Shown: positions 34,514 through 43,570 of the stretch, piece by piece
How positions within the stretch are numbered: the stretch's first letter is position 1
Layout of the letters: each line of letters opens with the position of its first letter
From: CAZEDU01 sp964511185
Lineage (GTDB): Bacteria; Myxococcota; Myxococcia; Myxococcales; Myxococcaceae
NCBI GenBank assembly: GCA_964511185.1
Contig: CAZEDU010000015.1
Coordinates: forward strand, 1-58,360
Length of the DNA: 58,360 nt
Direction: 5' to 3'
Translations under genes and position numbers: made by a program
The notes under the pieces: generated by a model
Database searches by the model: none
Seen by the model: only the letters and a program-made list of their open reading frames with translations
What the model was told of the DNA's origin: nothing

Positions 34514-36565
34514 TTGAGCGCACAACCGGCGGTCCTGCAGGTCGTCATTCTGCGCGATGGGTTGCTCGTGGGCACGCAGGTCTTCGTGCCGGGCTCCTTC
34601 GCCATCGGCTCCTCGCCGCAGGCCGACCTGCACCTCGACGACGCGACCGTCGCCGCGCGCCAGGCGATGCTCTACTTCCAGAACGGCCGCACCGCGATTC
34701 AAGACGCGGGCGCGGGCAGCGGCGTCTACGTCAACGGCCACCGCGTGAAGGCGTGCGAGGTGCGCGCGGTCGACGAGCTCGCGGTCGGCCCCTTCACCCT
34801 CAAGCTGCGCGTGCTCACCCAGCGCCCCGACGCCAACGCGGTGCCGCCCGAAGTGGCCGCGCTCCTCGACGGCAACGCGGGCGAGCCCTCGACGCGGCCT
34901 GCCCGCCCGCCGCCCCTCCCGCCCCCGTCGCAGGCGGTGACCCAGCCGGCCTCGCCCAACCCGCCGCCGCGCTCGGTCGCGCCGGCGGTTCCCAACTCGA
35001 CGGTGCTCTCGGCGCGCCGCCTCGCCGCCGCGCCCGTGGCCCAGGCCACGCCCACGCCCATGGCGCCGCCGCCCCAGCGGCCCGCCCCGCACCTGCGCGC
35101 GGTGACGCCGCTGCCCTTCGAAGAGATCGTCTCCACCGAGAGCACGATGACCGAAGAGCAGGTCACGCTGCCCATCGCGGCCGCGGCGGCCAGGCCGCCC
35201 CAGCGCCCCGCCGAGGCGACCACGCGCCGGCAGCCCGTGGTGCCGTCCTTCGAAGCGCGCAAGGGCCGGCCCCGGCTCTTCCTCGAGCTGTACTGGGGCG
35301 CCGACCGCCGTGAGGCGCGCTCGTTCGGGCGCATCCAACCGAAGAAGCCGGTGCGCGCGGCCGCCGACGAGAGCGCGGCGTTCCCGCTCTGGGGCTTCGC
35401 GCTGCCCGACGAAGGCTGGGTGCTCGCCGAGGAGGCCGAGGCGCAGAACACCTACCGGCTCTACCTGCCGCCGTCGGCGAAGGCCGAGCGCTGGACCGGC
35501 CGAGGCTTCGCGCCCTTGTCGGAGGGCGAGCTCAAGTCGGACGGCCAGCGCCGCTACCTGCTGCTCGAGAACGGCCGCGGCGTGCGCCTTTTGCACGGCC
35601 AGATGTCCTTGGTGGCGTACGTGCAGCCGCCGCAGAAGCGGCCCTTCGCCAACCCGTTCGCGCGCGTGAGCTGGCTCACCGTCGCGCTGCTCGCGCTGTT
35701 CGGCACCGGCTTCGGCTACTTCCTGGTGAAGGGCCCCAAGCCGCACCAGAAGGCCGACTTCATCCCCAAGGACGTGGCGCCCGTCGCGGTGCGGCTGCTC
35801 GCGCCAGAGCCCAAGAAGAAAGAGGAAGCGAAGAAGATCGCCAAGGCGCTCAAGGAACGCGCCGAGGCGCTCGAGACGCCGGCGACGAAGCAAGCGAAGA
35901 AGGCGCTGAAGAGCGCGCCGCCCGCGGTGGCGCAGAACAAGGCGCTCAAGGCGATTCAGAAGCTCTCCGCCGGCCCCGCCGTGTCGTCGCTTTTCTCGAC
36001 CGACAAGCTGGGCGGCGGCCCGGGCGTGAAGGGCGCCAAGGAGTACAAGCTGTCGGGCCTCATCGGCACGGGCTCGGCGGCGATGGGCCCGGGCACCGGC
36101 ACCTTCGGCCTGGGCGGCGGCGGCAAGGGCGGCTTCGGCACCAAGGGCGCCGAGCAGTTCCGGGGCTTCGGCGGCGCGAGCATCGGCGCGCTCGGGGCGG
36201 GCGGCGTGGGCAAGGGCAAGGTCGGCGGCACGGTGGCGAAGGCGACGGCGCGCAGCGTGGGCGTGCAGGGCACCATCGACCGCGAGGCGGTGGCCAAGAC
36301 GGTCAACGCGCACCTCAACGAGATTCACGCCTGCTACGAGCGCGCGCTGCTCAAGGAACCCGGTCTGGCTGGAAAAGTGGTGCTCGAGTGGACCATCTCG
36401 ACCGGCGGAAAGGTGGTCGCGGCGAAAACGAAGACGTCGACCTTGCGCAACGCCGCGGTTGAGGGTTGCATTCTGCAAAAGCTGAAGACGTGGAGCTTCC
36501 CACCGGCGAAGGGCGGCGTGGTCATCGTGACCTATCCCTTCATGTTCAACTCGGTAGGCTACTAG
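34514..36565 (+). CDS. FHA-transmembrane-AgmX/PglI (TonB-like) protein, GltG/NfsG type
   Basis: This 683-residue protein starts at a TTG at 34514 with AAGGAG 6 bases before. An N-terminal FHA domain (about 5-105; FAIGSSPQADLHLDD, GSGVYVNGH) is followed by a Pro-rich linker to about 250, a second cytoplasmic domain, one transmembrane helix (about 379-398, LTVALLALFGTGFGYFLV), a periplasmic Lys/Ala helix, a Gly-rich stretch and a C-terminal AgmX/PglI domain with CYERALLKEPGLAGKVVLEW and WSFPPAKGGVVIVTYPF. Cytoplasmic FHA plus periplasmic TonB-like end is the layout of GltG and NfsG in Myxococcus. It probably links phosphothreonine signalling inside to envelope partners outside. Confidence 0.9.
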   Translation: MSAQPAVLQVVILRDGLLVGTQVFVPGSFAIGSSPQADLHLDDATVAARQAMLYFQNGRTAIQDAGAGSGVYVNGHRVKACEVRAVDELAVGPFTLKLRVLTQRPDANAVPPEVAALLDGNAGEPSTRPARPPPLPPPSQAVTQPASPNPPPRSVAPAVPNSTVLSARRLAAAPVAQATPTPMAPPPQRPAPHLRAVTPLPFEEIVSTESTMTEEQVTLPIAAAAARPPQRPAEATTRRQPVVPSFEARKGRPRLFLELYWGADRREARSFGRIQPKKPVRAAADESAAFPLWGFALPDEGWVLAEEAEAQNTYRLYLPPSAKAERWTGRGFAPLSEGELKSDGQRRYLLLENGRGVRLLHGQMSLVAYVQPPQKRPFANPFARVSWLTVALLALFGTGFGYFLVKGPKPHQKADFIPKDVAPVAVRLLAPEPKKKEEAKKIAKALKERAEALETPATKQAKKALKSAPPAVAQNKALKAIQKLSAGPAVSSLFSTDKLGGGPGVKGAKEYKLSGLIGTGSAAMGPGTGTFGLGGGGKGGFGTKGAEQFRGFGGASIGALGAGGVGKGKVGGTVAKATARSVGVQGTIDREAVAKTVNAHLNEIHACYERALLKEPGLAGKVVLEWTISTGGKVVAAKTKTSTLRNAAVEGCILQKLKTWSFPPAKGGVVIVTYPFMFNSVGY

Positions 36566-36585
36566 GCGTTTTCGAAAGACACTCC

Positions 36586-37206
36586 GTGCGAACCACTTGG
36601 CTGGCCTCGATGCTGGTCGCGCTGTTGCCTGTCGTGGCGGCGGCGCAGACCGAGGAGCTGGAGAACCCGGGCACCGTCACCGCCGTGCAGGAACGCTTGT
36701 TCCGCATGAACCACGAGCTGACGCTCGGCCTGGGGGCGTTGCCGCTCGACGCGTTCTACAAAGGGTTCTACGCGCAGGTCGCGTACACCTACCACTTCAC
36801 CGACACCTTCGCGTGGCAGGTGGGGCGCGGCGCGTACAGCTACAACCTGAACACCGGCCTGAGGGACCAGCTGGAGCGCGACTTCGGCGTGCTGCCCACC
36901 GAGTTCGACGAGGTGCAGTACATGGTCGGCTCCGACGTGGTGTGGAGCCCGTTCTACGGAAAGGCCGCGGTGCTCAACAACACCGTGCTGCACTTCGAGG
37001 GCTACCTCATCGGCGGCGCGACGGTGTTCAAGTTCAACAGCGGCTTCAAGCCGGCGGCGAACTTCGGGCTGGGCGCGCGGCTGTTCCAGAACAAGTGGGT
37101 CTCGTACCGGCTCGACATCACCGACAACGTGGTGATTCAGGCCCGGCCTTTCAACGTGCTGATGGTGCAGCTGTTGGCGGCGCTCAACTTCGGTGCGACC
37201 GAGTAG
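36586..37206 (+). CDS. Outer-membrane beta-barrel protein
   Basis: This protein has 206 residues from a GTG at 36586, with a signal peptide ending AAAQ near residue 21. The rest alternates hydrophobic and polar residues as amphipathic strands, for example HELTLGLGALPLDAFYKGFY, AQVAYTYHFTDTFAWQVG, AANFGLGARLFQNKWVSYRL and the final VLMVQLLAALNFGATE. This matches small outer-membrane beta-barrels that accompany Glt/Nfs-like clusters (GltA, GltB, GltH type). Only 20 bp separate it from the FHA-PglI gene. The final residue is not aromatic, which is unusual for a barrel but not disqualifying. Confidence 0.82.
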   Translation: MRTTWLASMLVALLPVVAAAQTEELENPGTVTAVQERLFRMNHELTLGLGALPLDAFYKGFYAQVAYTYHFTDTFAWQVGRGAYSYNLNTGLRDQLERDFGVLPTEFDEVQYMVGSDVVWSPFYGKAAVLNNTVLHFEGYLIGGATVFKFNSGFKPAANFGLGARLFQNKWVSYRLDITDNVVIQARPFNVLMVQLLAALNFGATE

Positions 37207-37213
37207 CAAGAAC

Positions 37214-38683
37214 GTGATCCGCTACATCGCCATCGCCCTGTGCGTCGCCTCGACCGCCGCCGCTCAAGACGGCGGCACCGCCGCGCCCGCCCCCACCCCG
37301 CCCGCGCCGAAGGTCGAGTCGAAGGTCTTCGACGAGGCGCTGCAGGCCTACTTCGCGGGCAAGCCGAAAGAGGCGGCGCCCAAGCTGTACGCGTACGTCG
37401 AGTCGACGCCGTCGACCGACGAGAACCACCCGTGGGCGCAGTACTTCCTCGCGCGCGCGCTCATCGACCTGAAGCTGCGCCACGCCGGCGCCTACTACCT
37501 GGCGCGCATCGCGCGCGAGCGGGCGAACCCGCAGGTGCTGCCCAAGGCGCTCGAGGCGCTGCGCGGGCTGACCGAGCTGCCGCACGACGAGAAGATGATC
37601 GACGAGGAGATCTTCGGCGCGCTCGACCTGGGCTTTCTGCCCGAGGAGATCTCCGGCTTCGCGCACTACCAGCAAGGCCTCACCGACCTGAAGGTCGGCA
37701 ACGAGCGCTGGGCGTCGAGCCACTTCCTGAAGCTGGACCCCGAGTCCGCCGAAGCGTCGCGCGCCCGCTACGCGATGCTGGTGATGAAGCTCAAGACCGC
37801 GCGCCGGGACATCTCGAAGCAGATGGTGAACGAGTTCCTCGAGCTGGCCAAGGACGAGAAGCTGTCGCTCGAGGCGCGCAACGAGTCGATGCTCGCGGTG
37901 GCCCGGCTCAAGTACGAGCAGAAGGACTTCGAAGGCGCGCTCCAGGCGTACTCCCAGGTCAAGCTCAAGCCGCTCGACCCCGGCCGCGCCACGCTCTACT
38001 TGGAAGAGGCGTGGACGCGCTACCAGCTCGGCCAGCTGCACAAGGCGATGGGCCTGCTCACCACGCTCGACGCGCCGCAGTTCCGCGACGAGTTCCTGCC
38101 CGACAAGTACCTGCTCCGCGCGTTCATCTACAAAGACCTCTGCCACTACCTGCCCGCCAAGCGCTCCGCGAAGGAGCTCACCCGCCGCTTCGCCGACTCG
38201 CTCGAGGCGCTCGCCGAGCGCGAGGACTTAAGGCAGGACCTGCGGCTCCGCCGCGCGGCCACCTCCACCGGCCCCACCGCGCGCGCGCAGGCGTTCCTGC
38301 TCTCGCTGCAGCACGAAGGCGAGACGCTCGGGCGCTACGCGGGCAGCTTCGGCGACCGGCTCTTCTCGCACCTCACCAAGCTCTACGACCTGTCGCACGC
38401 CGAGGCGGTGCGGGTGTTCGAGGCGCGGCTCTCCGAGTCGATTCGCGCCGAGGCCGACAAGCTGGTGCGCGCGGCCGAGCAGGTGCGGCTGATGGAGTAC
38501 GAGGTCGGCCTCAAGCTGTACGAGCGGATCAAGAGAGGCTCGAAGCTGCAGGCGCAGGTGGTGGAGGAGCCGCTGACCGCCTCGCAGGTCGGCTTCAAGT
38601 TCGACGGCGAGTACTGGAACGACGAGCTGCGCGACTACCGCTTCTCGCTCAAGTCCCGCTGCATCGAGGAGACCGCTCCATGA
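37214..38683 (+). CDS. Periplasmic TPR-like protein
   Basis: This protein has 489 residues from a GTG at 37214, with a signal peptide ending TAAAQ. Repeated helix pairs such as AQYFLARALIDLKLRHAGAY, ARLKYEQKDFEGALQAYSQV and AWTRYQLGQLHKAMGLLTTL form tetratricopeptide-like arrays over most of the length. The C-terminus, DGEYWNDELRDYRFSLKSRC, is an ordered cap that I have seen in other myxobacterial TPR proteins. It shares a 4-bp ATGA overlap with the next TPR gene. By position and content it would correspond to a GltC/NfsC- or GltE-like periplasmic component; this is inference. Confidence 0.82.
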   Translation: MIRYIAIALCVASTAAAQDGGTAAPAPTPPAPKVESKVFDEALQAYFAGKPKEAAPKLYAYVESTPSTDENHPWAQYFLARALIDLKLRHAGAYYLARIARERANPQVLPKALEALRGLTELPHDEKMIDEEIFGALDLGFLPEEISGFAHYQQGLTDLKVGNERWASSHFLKLDPESAEASRARYAMLVMKLKTARRDISKQMVNEFLELAKDEKLSLEARNESMLAVARLKYEQKDFEGALQAYSQVKLKPLDPGRATLYLEEAWTRYQLGQLHKAMGLLTTLDAPQFRDEFLPDKYLLRAFIYKDLCHYLPAKRSAKELTRRFADSLEALAEREDLRQDLRLRRAATSTGPTARAQAFLLSLQHEGETLGRYAGSFGDRLFSHLTKLYDLSHAEAVRVFEARLSESIRAEADKLVRAAEQVRLMEYEVGLKLYERIKRGSKLQAQVVEEPLTASQVGFKFDGEYWNDELRDYRFSLKSRCIEETAP

Positions 38684-41600
38684 ACGCGCTCCTCGCCTTC
38701 GGGCTCGCCGCCCAGCTCGCGGTCGCTCAGCTCCCGGGCTTCTTGAAGTCGGACAAGAAGCTCGAGAACCCGATGGTCAGCAAGCAGAAGGAGAAGGAGG
38801 AGCTGATCATCAAGCTCAGGCGCGACATCTTCAAGGTCGACCGGTCGATCGGCGAGACCGAGCGGCTGATCGCCAAGAGCCGCAACGCGCCGTACCTGCC
38901 GGATCTGCAGTTCCGCCTCGCCGAGCTGTACGTGGAGAAGAGCCGGTACGTCTACTTCCTACAGAGCGAGACGCGCGCCGAAGGCCAGAAGGGGCCGATC
39001 GTCTCGCCCGAGACGAAGCTGCTCAAGCAGAAGGCGGTGCAGATCTACCACCGCATCCTGCGCGAGTTCCCCGACTTCAAGGACGCCGACAAGGTCACCT
39101 TCTACCTGGCGCACGAGCAGCGCGAGCTCGGGCAGTTCGACGAGATGCTCAAGACGCTCGCCGAGCTGTCGCGCAAGTACACCTCGAGCCCGCTCCGGCT
39201 CGACGCCGAGCAGATTTTGGGGGACTACCACTTCGACAAGGCCGACCTGGCGCAGGCCGAGCGCCACTACAAGACCATCCTCGACGCGCCCGCCTCACCG
39301 GTGCACGACCTGGCCCGCTACAAGATGGGCTGGATTCGCATCAACCAGGCCAACCACTCCGACGCGGTGGGCTTCTTCGAGGCGGCCGCCGCGAGCGCGC
39401 CGCTGCCCGGCATCGACCCGAAGAAGGCGCTCAACATCAAGCGCGAGGCGCTGCTCGACCTGGTCTACAGCTACACCGAGTCGCGGCCCGCGAAGGGCGC
39501 GCTGCAGTACTTCGAGAAGCTCTCCGAGTCGCGCGCCACCTACGCGCTGGTGCTCGACAAGCTGTCCAACCGCTACTTCATCAAGCAGCAGTTCGAGTAC
39601 GCGATCCCCGCGCTGCGCCGCTTGATGGAGATCCAGCCGGACCCCGAGCTCGACTTCGAGCGGGCGGGCAAGCTGTACGACTCGCTGAAGGCCTCCAAGG
39701 GCAAGGTCCCGCCGCATCCCGAGGACATCGCGGTGCTGGTGCGCTCGGCGGTGACGGTGAAGACCGACCCCATCCTCGACGAGGCCGAGCGCAAGAAGCG
39801 GCTCGCCGAGGCCGAGGAGATGGCGCGCGACCTGGCGACGCAGATGCACCTGGCGGCCCAGAAGAAGGACGACAAGCGCCTCTACCGCGAGTCGGCCGAG
39901 GGCTACCGCGCGTACCTGGCGCTCTTCCGCCCGAAGGAGCACGCGCCCACCCTCATGCGCAACCGCGCCGACGCGCTCTACGCGGCCGGCGACTTCCCCG
40001 AGGCGGCGCGGCAGTTCGAGGAGCTCGCCGTCTACCTGAAATCGGGCAAGACGAAGGACGCCAAGGGCCACGCGGCGGCGCTCTACGGCGCCCTGCTCGC
40101 CCACTACTCGTCTTTGAAGCGCGGCGAGGTGGAGCGGCTGACCGCCTTCGAGGTCGCCGACGCGCGCCAGGCGATGAAGCTGCTCGGCGCGGCGTACCTG
40201 AGCCAGTACCCCAAGAGCGAGCACGCCATCGAGGTGAAGTTCAACATCGCGCGCGCCTACTACGAAGACGGCGAGTTCAAGAAGAGCGCCGAGCTGTTCC
40301 AGGCGTTCGCCATCACGCACCCGGAGAACAAGGACGCGGTGGTGGCCGGGAACCTGGCGCTCGACTCGCTCCGGCAGCTCAACGACTTCAAGGGCATCGA
40401 GCAGATCGGGAAGGTCTTCCTGGCCTCGCGCCTGCCCGCGGCGTTCCAGGCGGACGTGCGGCGCATCCTCACCGAGAGCAAGAGCGAGGCGCTCGGCGAG
40501 CTGGCGCTGAAGAGCTCGGAGGAGACCGGCGACGTGGTCGAGGGGCTCATCAAGGTCGCCGACGAGAACAAGGGCACCGAGATCGGCGAGAAGGCGCTGT
40601 ACGGCGCGTTCGCCGCGGCGCGCGAGAAGCGAGAGCTGCGGAAGGAGCGCGAGCTGGGCGCGCGGTTCGTCAGCGAATACCCGAGGTCGACGTTCCTCTC
40701 CGACGTGATGCTGACGCTCGCGCGCCACGCGGCCGAGGTGGGCCGCTACGGCGAGGCCGCGGGCTGGTTCGAGCAGGTCGGCCAGAAGTTCGGCTCTGAC
40801 TCCATTGGGGTCGACGGCTACCTGGCGGCGGCGCGGCTGCGGCTGGCGATGGGCGACGCGCGCGAGGCGATTCGCAGCCTCGAAGCCACCACCGACGCGG
40901 CCGGCGCCAAGCGCTCCGAGGTGCTCGCGCTCATCGCGCAGGCGCGGCTCAAGCAGCGCGAGTTCCAGAAGGCGAAGAGCACCGCCGAGCAGGCGCTCAG
41001 GCTGGACAAGCTGAACAGCGCGGCGGCCGCGGTGCTCGCGGAGGTGGCGGCGAGCTCGAACGACAAGCCGGCCCAGCTCGTCGCGGTGCTGACGCCGATC
41101 GCCAACAGCCCGAGCGGGCAGAACGAGGACACCGCCAAGGCGCTCTGGTTCCTGGGCGACATGCTCTACAAGTCGTTCCGCGCCATCCCCAACGACAAGC
41201 TCGAGGACAAGGTCGCGGCGCTGCAGGAGCTCGAGGCGGTGTTCGGGCAGGCCTCGCAGATGGGCTCGGCCGACTGGGCGGTCGCCTCGCTCTGGCGCGT
41301 GGCGCTCGCGTACCAGCACCTGGCCGACGCGCTCGAAGGCACGCCGGTGCCGCCGGGCCTGTCCGCGTCCGAGGTCGTGCAGTTCCGGAACGCGGTCAAG
41401 GGGCAGGTCGGGCCCTTGAAGGAGCGCTCCGAAGAGGTGTTCAAGGCCTGCCTGTCGCGGGCGGATCAGTTCGACGTGTTCAACGCGGCGGTGGTCGGCT
41501 GCCGCACCAAGTCCGAGACCGCGAAGCTGCCGGTGCCCGCGCCCGGCGACGCCAGGCCGCTGGGCGGCGCGTTCGAGGAGCTGCAGCGGCGCGCCGAGGC

Positions 41601-41955
41601 GTCGGCCGACGCGGCGGCGCTCGAGGCGTTGGGCCTGGGCTACCTGAGCGCCGGTCAGGCCGCGCTCGCGCAGCTCGCGCTCTCGCGCGCCACCGAGCTG
41701 GAGGACAACCGCGCCTCGGCGCACTCCGCGCTCGGCTACGCGCTGCTGCTGCAAGGAGAGGCGAGCCAGGCCCGCGCGGAGTACGGGCGCGCGCTCGACG
41801 CCGACCCGACGTTCGACAAGGCGCGCGCGAACCTCGCGGCGCTGCGCTGCCGCTTCGGCGACGTGGAGGGCGCCAAGCGCGAAGTGTCGGTGCTCAAGGA
41901 CCTGAGCGCCCTGAGCGGCCCCGACGTCGACCCGGAGTGGAAGCAGTGCCGCTGA
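38680..41955 (+). CDS. Large TPR-repeat envelope protein
   Basis: This 1091-residue protein has a signal peptide ending VAQ near 17. It is built almost entirely of TPR and related helical repeats: YLPDLQFRLAELYVEKSRYV near 68, SAEGYRAYLALFRPKEHAPT near 406, VKFNIARAYYEDGEFKKSAE near 515, and typical TPRs at about 975-1055 (ALGLGYLSAGQAALAQLALS, SALGYALLLQGEASQARAEY). It is near the size of GltD/NfsD-type TPR proteins of gliding and spore-coat machineries, which are about 1200 residues. It is coupled to the previous gene by ATGA and followed by a doublet palindrome. It probably acts as the periplasmic scaffold of the complex. Confidence 0.85.
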   Translation: MNALLAFGLAAQLAVAQLPGFLKSDKKLENPMVSKQKEKEELIIKLRRDIFKVDRSIGETERLIAKSRNAPYLPDLQFRLAELYVEKSRYVYFLQSETRAEGQKGPIVSPETKLLKQKAVQIYHRILREFPDFKDADKVTFYLAHEQRELGQFDEMLKTLAELSRKYTSSPLRLDAEQILGDYHFDKADLAQAERHYKTILDAPASPVHDLARYKMGWIRINQANHSDAVGFFEAAAASAPLPGIDPKKALNIKREALLDLVYSYTESRPAKGALQYFEKLSESRATYALVLDKLSNRYFIKQQFEYAIPALRRLMEIQPDPELDFERAGKLYDSLKASKGKVPPHPEDIAVLVRSAVTVKTDPILDEAERKKRLAEAEEMARDLATQMHLAAQKKDDKRLYRESAEGYRAYLALFRPKEHAPTLMRNRADALYAAGDFPEAARQFEELAVYLKSGKTKDAKGHAAALYGALLAHYSSLKRGEVERLTAFEVADARQAMKLLGAAYLSQYPKSEHAIEVKFNIARAYYEDGEFKKSAELFQAFAITHPENKDAVVAGNLALDSLRQLNDFKGIEQIGKVFLASRLPAAFQADVRRILTESKSEALGELALKSSEETGDVVEGLIKVADENKGTEIGEKALYGAFAAAREKRELRKERELGARFVSEYPRSTFLSDVMLTLARHAAEVGRYGEAAGWFEQVGQKFGSDSIGVDGYLAAARLRLAMGDAREAIRSLEATTDAAGAKRSEVLALIAQARLKQREFQKAKSTAEQALRLDKLNSAAAAVLAEVAASSNDKPAQLVAVLTPIANSPSGQNEDTAKALWFLGDMLYKSFRAIPNDKLEDKVAALQELEAVFGQASQMGSADWAVASLWRVALAYQHLADALEGTPVPPGLSASEVVQFRNAVKGQVGPLKERSEEVFKACLSRADQFDVFNAAVVGCRTKSETAKLPVPAPGDARPLGGAFEELQRRAEASADAAALEALGLGYLSAGQAALAQLALSRATELEDNRASAHSALGYALLLQGEASQARAEYGRALDADPTFDKARANLAALRCRFGDVEGAKREVSVLKDLSALSGPDVDPEWKQCR

Positions 41956-41967
41956 TCAACCGAAAAA

Positions 41968-41996
41968 GGGGACTGTCCCCAAAGGGGACTGTCCCC
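41968..41996. repeat. Doublet palindromic repeat, copy 3
   Basis: Two identical 13-bp palindromes GGGGACTGTCCCC (41968-41980 and 41984-41996) are separated by AAA. It lies 12 bp after the stop of the large TPR gene and 9 bp before the ATG of the next lipoprotein gene. In the lipoprotein's frame it reads RGLSPKGTVPG without a stop. Confidence 0.85.
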
Positions 41997-42005
41997 GGCT
42001 TAACC

Positions 42006-42461
42006 ATGGGTCTGATGCTCGGCCTCGCGTGCGGCCAGGGGCCGGCGCACACGCTCGAAGGCAGCCTCTCCACGGTGATGGACCTTCGCTACGACACCGC
42101 GCAGGTCGTGTCCGCCGACGACGAGGTCGCCGTGCGCTTCGTGCGCGCGCAAGGCGACGGCGAGAACACCGTGCTCAAGGTGGCGGCCCGGGTCGAGCCA
42201 GGAGAGCTCCAGGCGGGCCAGGTGCTCGACCTGACCGCCCTGACGCCGGACGGAGGCCAGCGCGGCGCCGTCTCGCGCAACGTGCTCGACGAGCCGCAGC
42301 GGCTCTTCCCTCCCCTCGTGCGCGGGCAGCTGCGCCTCGACGCGCTGCCGGCTCCGCACGAGCGCGTCTCCGGCGAGGTGTCGCTCACGTTCGAGAACGG
42401 CACCCAGCTCGCGTCTGGCCGCACCGTGTACGGCACGTTCAGCGCGGAGGTCCCGCCATGA
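42006..42461 (+). CDS. Small lipoprotein, paralogue of the one at 9973
   Basis: This protein has 151 residues from the ATG at 42006, beginning MGLMLGLACGQG with lipobox GLAC. The signal peptide has no basic n-region, which is unusual. The same frame is open upstream through the doublet palindrome to GTGs at 41946 and 41937, and that stretch supplies Arg and Lys, so the real start may lie there. The mature part shares LFPPLVRGQLRL and FENGTQLASGRTVYGTF with the lipoprotein at 9973-10458. Its stop overlaps the next lipoprotein gene as ATGA. The family is unnamed; an envelope-complex accessory role is inferred from position. Confidence 0.75.
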   Translation: MGLMLGLACGQGPAHTLEGSLSTVMDLRYDTAQVVSADDEVAVRFVRAQGDGENTVLKVAARVEPGELQAGQVLDLTALTPDGGQRGAVSRNVLDEPQRLFPPLVRGQLRLDALPAPHERVSGEVSLTFENGTQLASGRTVYGTFSAEVPP

Positions 42462-43084
42462 TGCATCGAGCAGCACTCCTCCTCAGCGCGCTCGCCCTCA
42501 CCGCCTGCGGCGCCAAGCGGGTCCCCAGCGCGCTGCTCGAGAAGCTCCCTTACGAGAGCCGCATCGAGCTGCTCGAGGCCGAGAACGACCTGGCGCTGGC
42601 CGTCGACCACCTCGACGAGGCGCAGAGCGAGGTGAGCCGCTCGCGCGACGGCATTCGGCGGGCGAAGGCGCGGCTGTCGGCGGCGAAGGAAGAGGTCGAC
42701 AACGCCGAAGACGCCCAGTCGAAGGAGGTCGCCGAGCTGGCGGTGGCCGAGGCCGAGGCGCGGGTGGACCTGATGCGCGCGCGCCAGGCCGTGAACGTGG
42801 AGATGCTCGCGCTCAAGACGCTCGAGCTTCAGTGCGCCCGCGCGCGCTTCGAGCTCGCGCGCCTGACCGTCGCGCGCAAGGCGAAGGTCGAGGGCTCCGA
42901 GAAGCTGTCGCCCGAGGCGTTCGAGGCGCAGGCGAAGTCATGCGACGCGAAGGCCGCCGAGCGCAAGGTGGAGATGAAGGTCGAGGAGGCCGCCGCCGAA
43001 GCCGCGCACCAAGCGTGGGAGGCCAAGCGGGGCGCGCTGGCGAAGAAGACGTTCGACGCCCGCGCGAGCCCCTACGTGGAGTGA
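42458..43084 (+). CDS. Coiled-coil lipoprotein
   Basis: This 208-residue protein has lipobox LTAC (Cys near 17) and a mature part that is almost wholly helical and charged (Glu, Ala, Lys, Arg). Heptad-like stretches include RIELLEAENDLALAVDHLDE, KARLSAAKEEVDNAEDAQSK and VEMKVEEAAAEAAHQAWEAK, indicating a long periplasmic coiled coil. It is the last gene of the envelope block and is coupled to the previous one by ATGA. It resembles DUF4398-type and Lpp-like spacer lipoproteins in texture, not by a firm match. It may bridge the outer membrane to the TPR scaffold. Confidence 0.78.
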   Translation: MMHRAALLLSALALTACGAKRVPSALLEKLPYESRIELLEAENDLALAVDHLDEAQSEVSRSRDGIRRAKARLSAAKEEVDNAEDAQSKEVAELAVAEAEARVDLMRARQAVNVEMLALKTLELQCARARFELARLTVARKAKVEGSEKLSPEAFEAQAKSCDAKAAERKVEMKVEEAAAEAAHQAWEAKRGALAKKTFDARASPYVE

Positions 43085-43090
43085 GCGGCT

Positions 43091-43459
43091 CTACCGAGCG
43101 CCGAGCGCCTCCCGCCAGCCAGCCTCATCGAAGCCGACGAGCACCGCCGAGCGCGACACCAGCACCGGCCGCTTGACGAGCTTGCCGTCGGCCGCGAGCC
43201 AGCGAATCAAGGTCGCTTCGTCCGCGGCGTCCACCTTCGCCTTGCCGAGCGCGCGGTAGCTCTGGCCGCTGGTGTTGAGCCACTTCTTGATGGGCTTTTG
43301 GCTTCGCGGAATCCACTCGGCGAGCTCGGCGGTGGTCGGCGGATTGTCGACGATGGGCCGCACCTCCACGTCGATGCCCTGCCCTGCCAACCACTTGAGC
43401 GCCTTCTTGCAGGTGCCACAACCCGAGTAGGACAGAATGACTGGCTTGTTCTTCGGCAT
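43091..43459 (-). CDS. Spx/ArsC-family (arsenate reductase-like) protein
   Basis: This 122-residue thioredoxin-fold protein has the redox motif CGTCKKALKWL near residues 14-24, then the family landmarks PTTAELAEWI and SQKPIKKWLNTSGQSYR, and a late basic-proline segment, DGKLVKRPVLV, around the conserved Arg-Pro. This is the pattern of YffB/Spx/ArsC proteins. No arsenic genes are nearby, so a glutathione- or thiol-linked reductase or a regulatory role is as likely as arsenate reduction. The ATG at 43459 is preferred over longer frames because it starts directly at the first strand. Confidence 0.88.
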   Translation of the reverse strand: MPKNKPVILSYSGCGTCKKALKWLAGQGIDVEVRPIVDNPPTTAELAEWIPRSQKPIKKWLNTSGQSYRALGKAKVDAADEATLIRWLAADGKLVKRPVLVSRSAVLVGFDEAGWREALGAR

Positions 43460-43570
43460 GGCCCCGCTTCGAAGCGCAAAAGCGCGCGATGGGCAAGCGC
43501 TCCGGACAACTCTCGTGGCTTCGGCGCCGAGAATGAAGCGACCAAAGGGCACTCTTCAGGCAAGGACACC

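Noticed and set aside
36040..36240. Gly-rich repeat in the FHA-PglI gene as a possible separate element
   Set aside because: It is in frame and forms the flexible periplasmic linker expected before an AgmX/PglI domain.
37240..41955. A 1571-codon plus-strand frame suggesting one giant TPR protein
   Set aside because: The first 480 codons run out of frame over the 489-residue TPR gene; the signal peptide and ATGA overlap at 38680 mark the true start.
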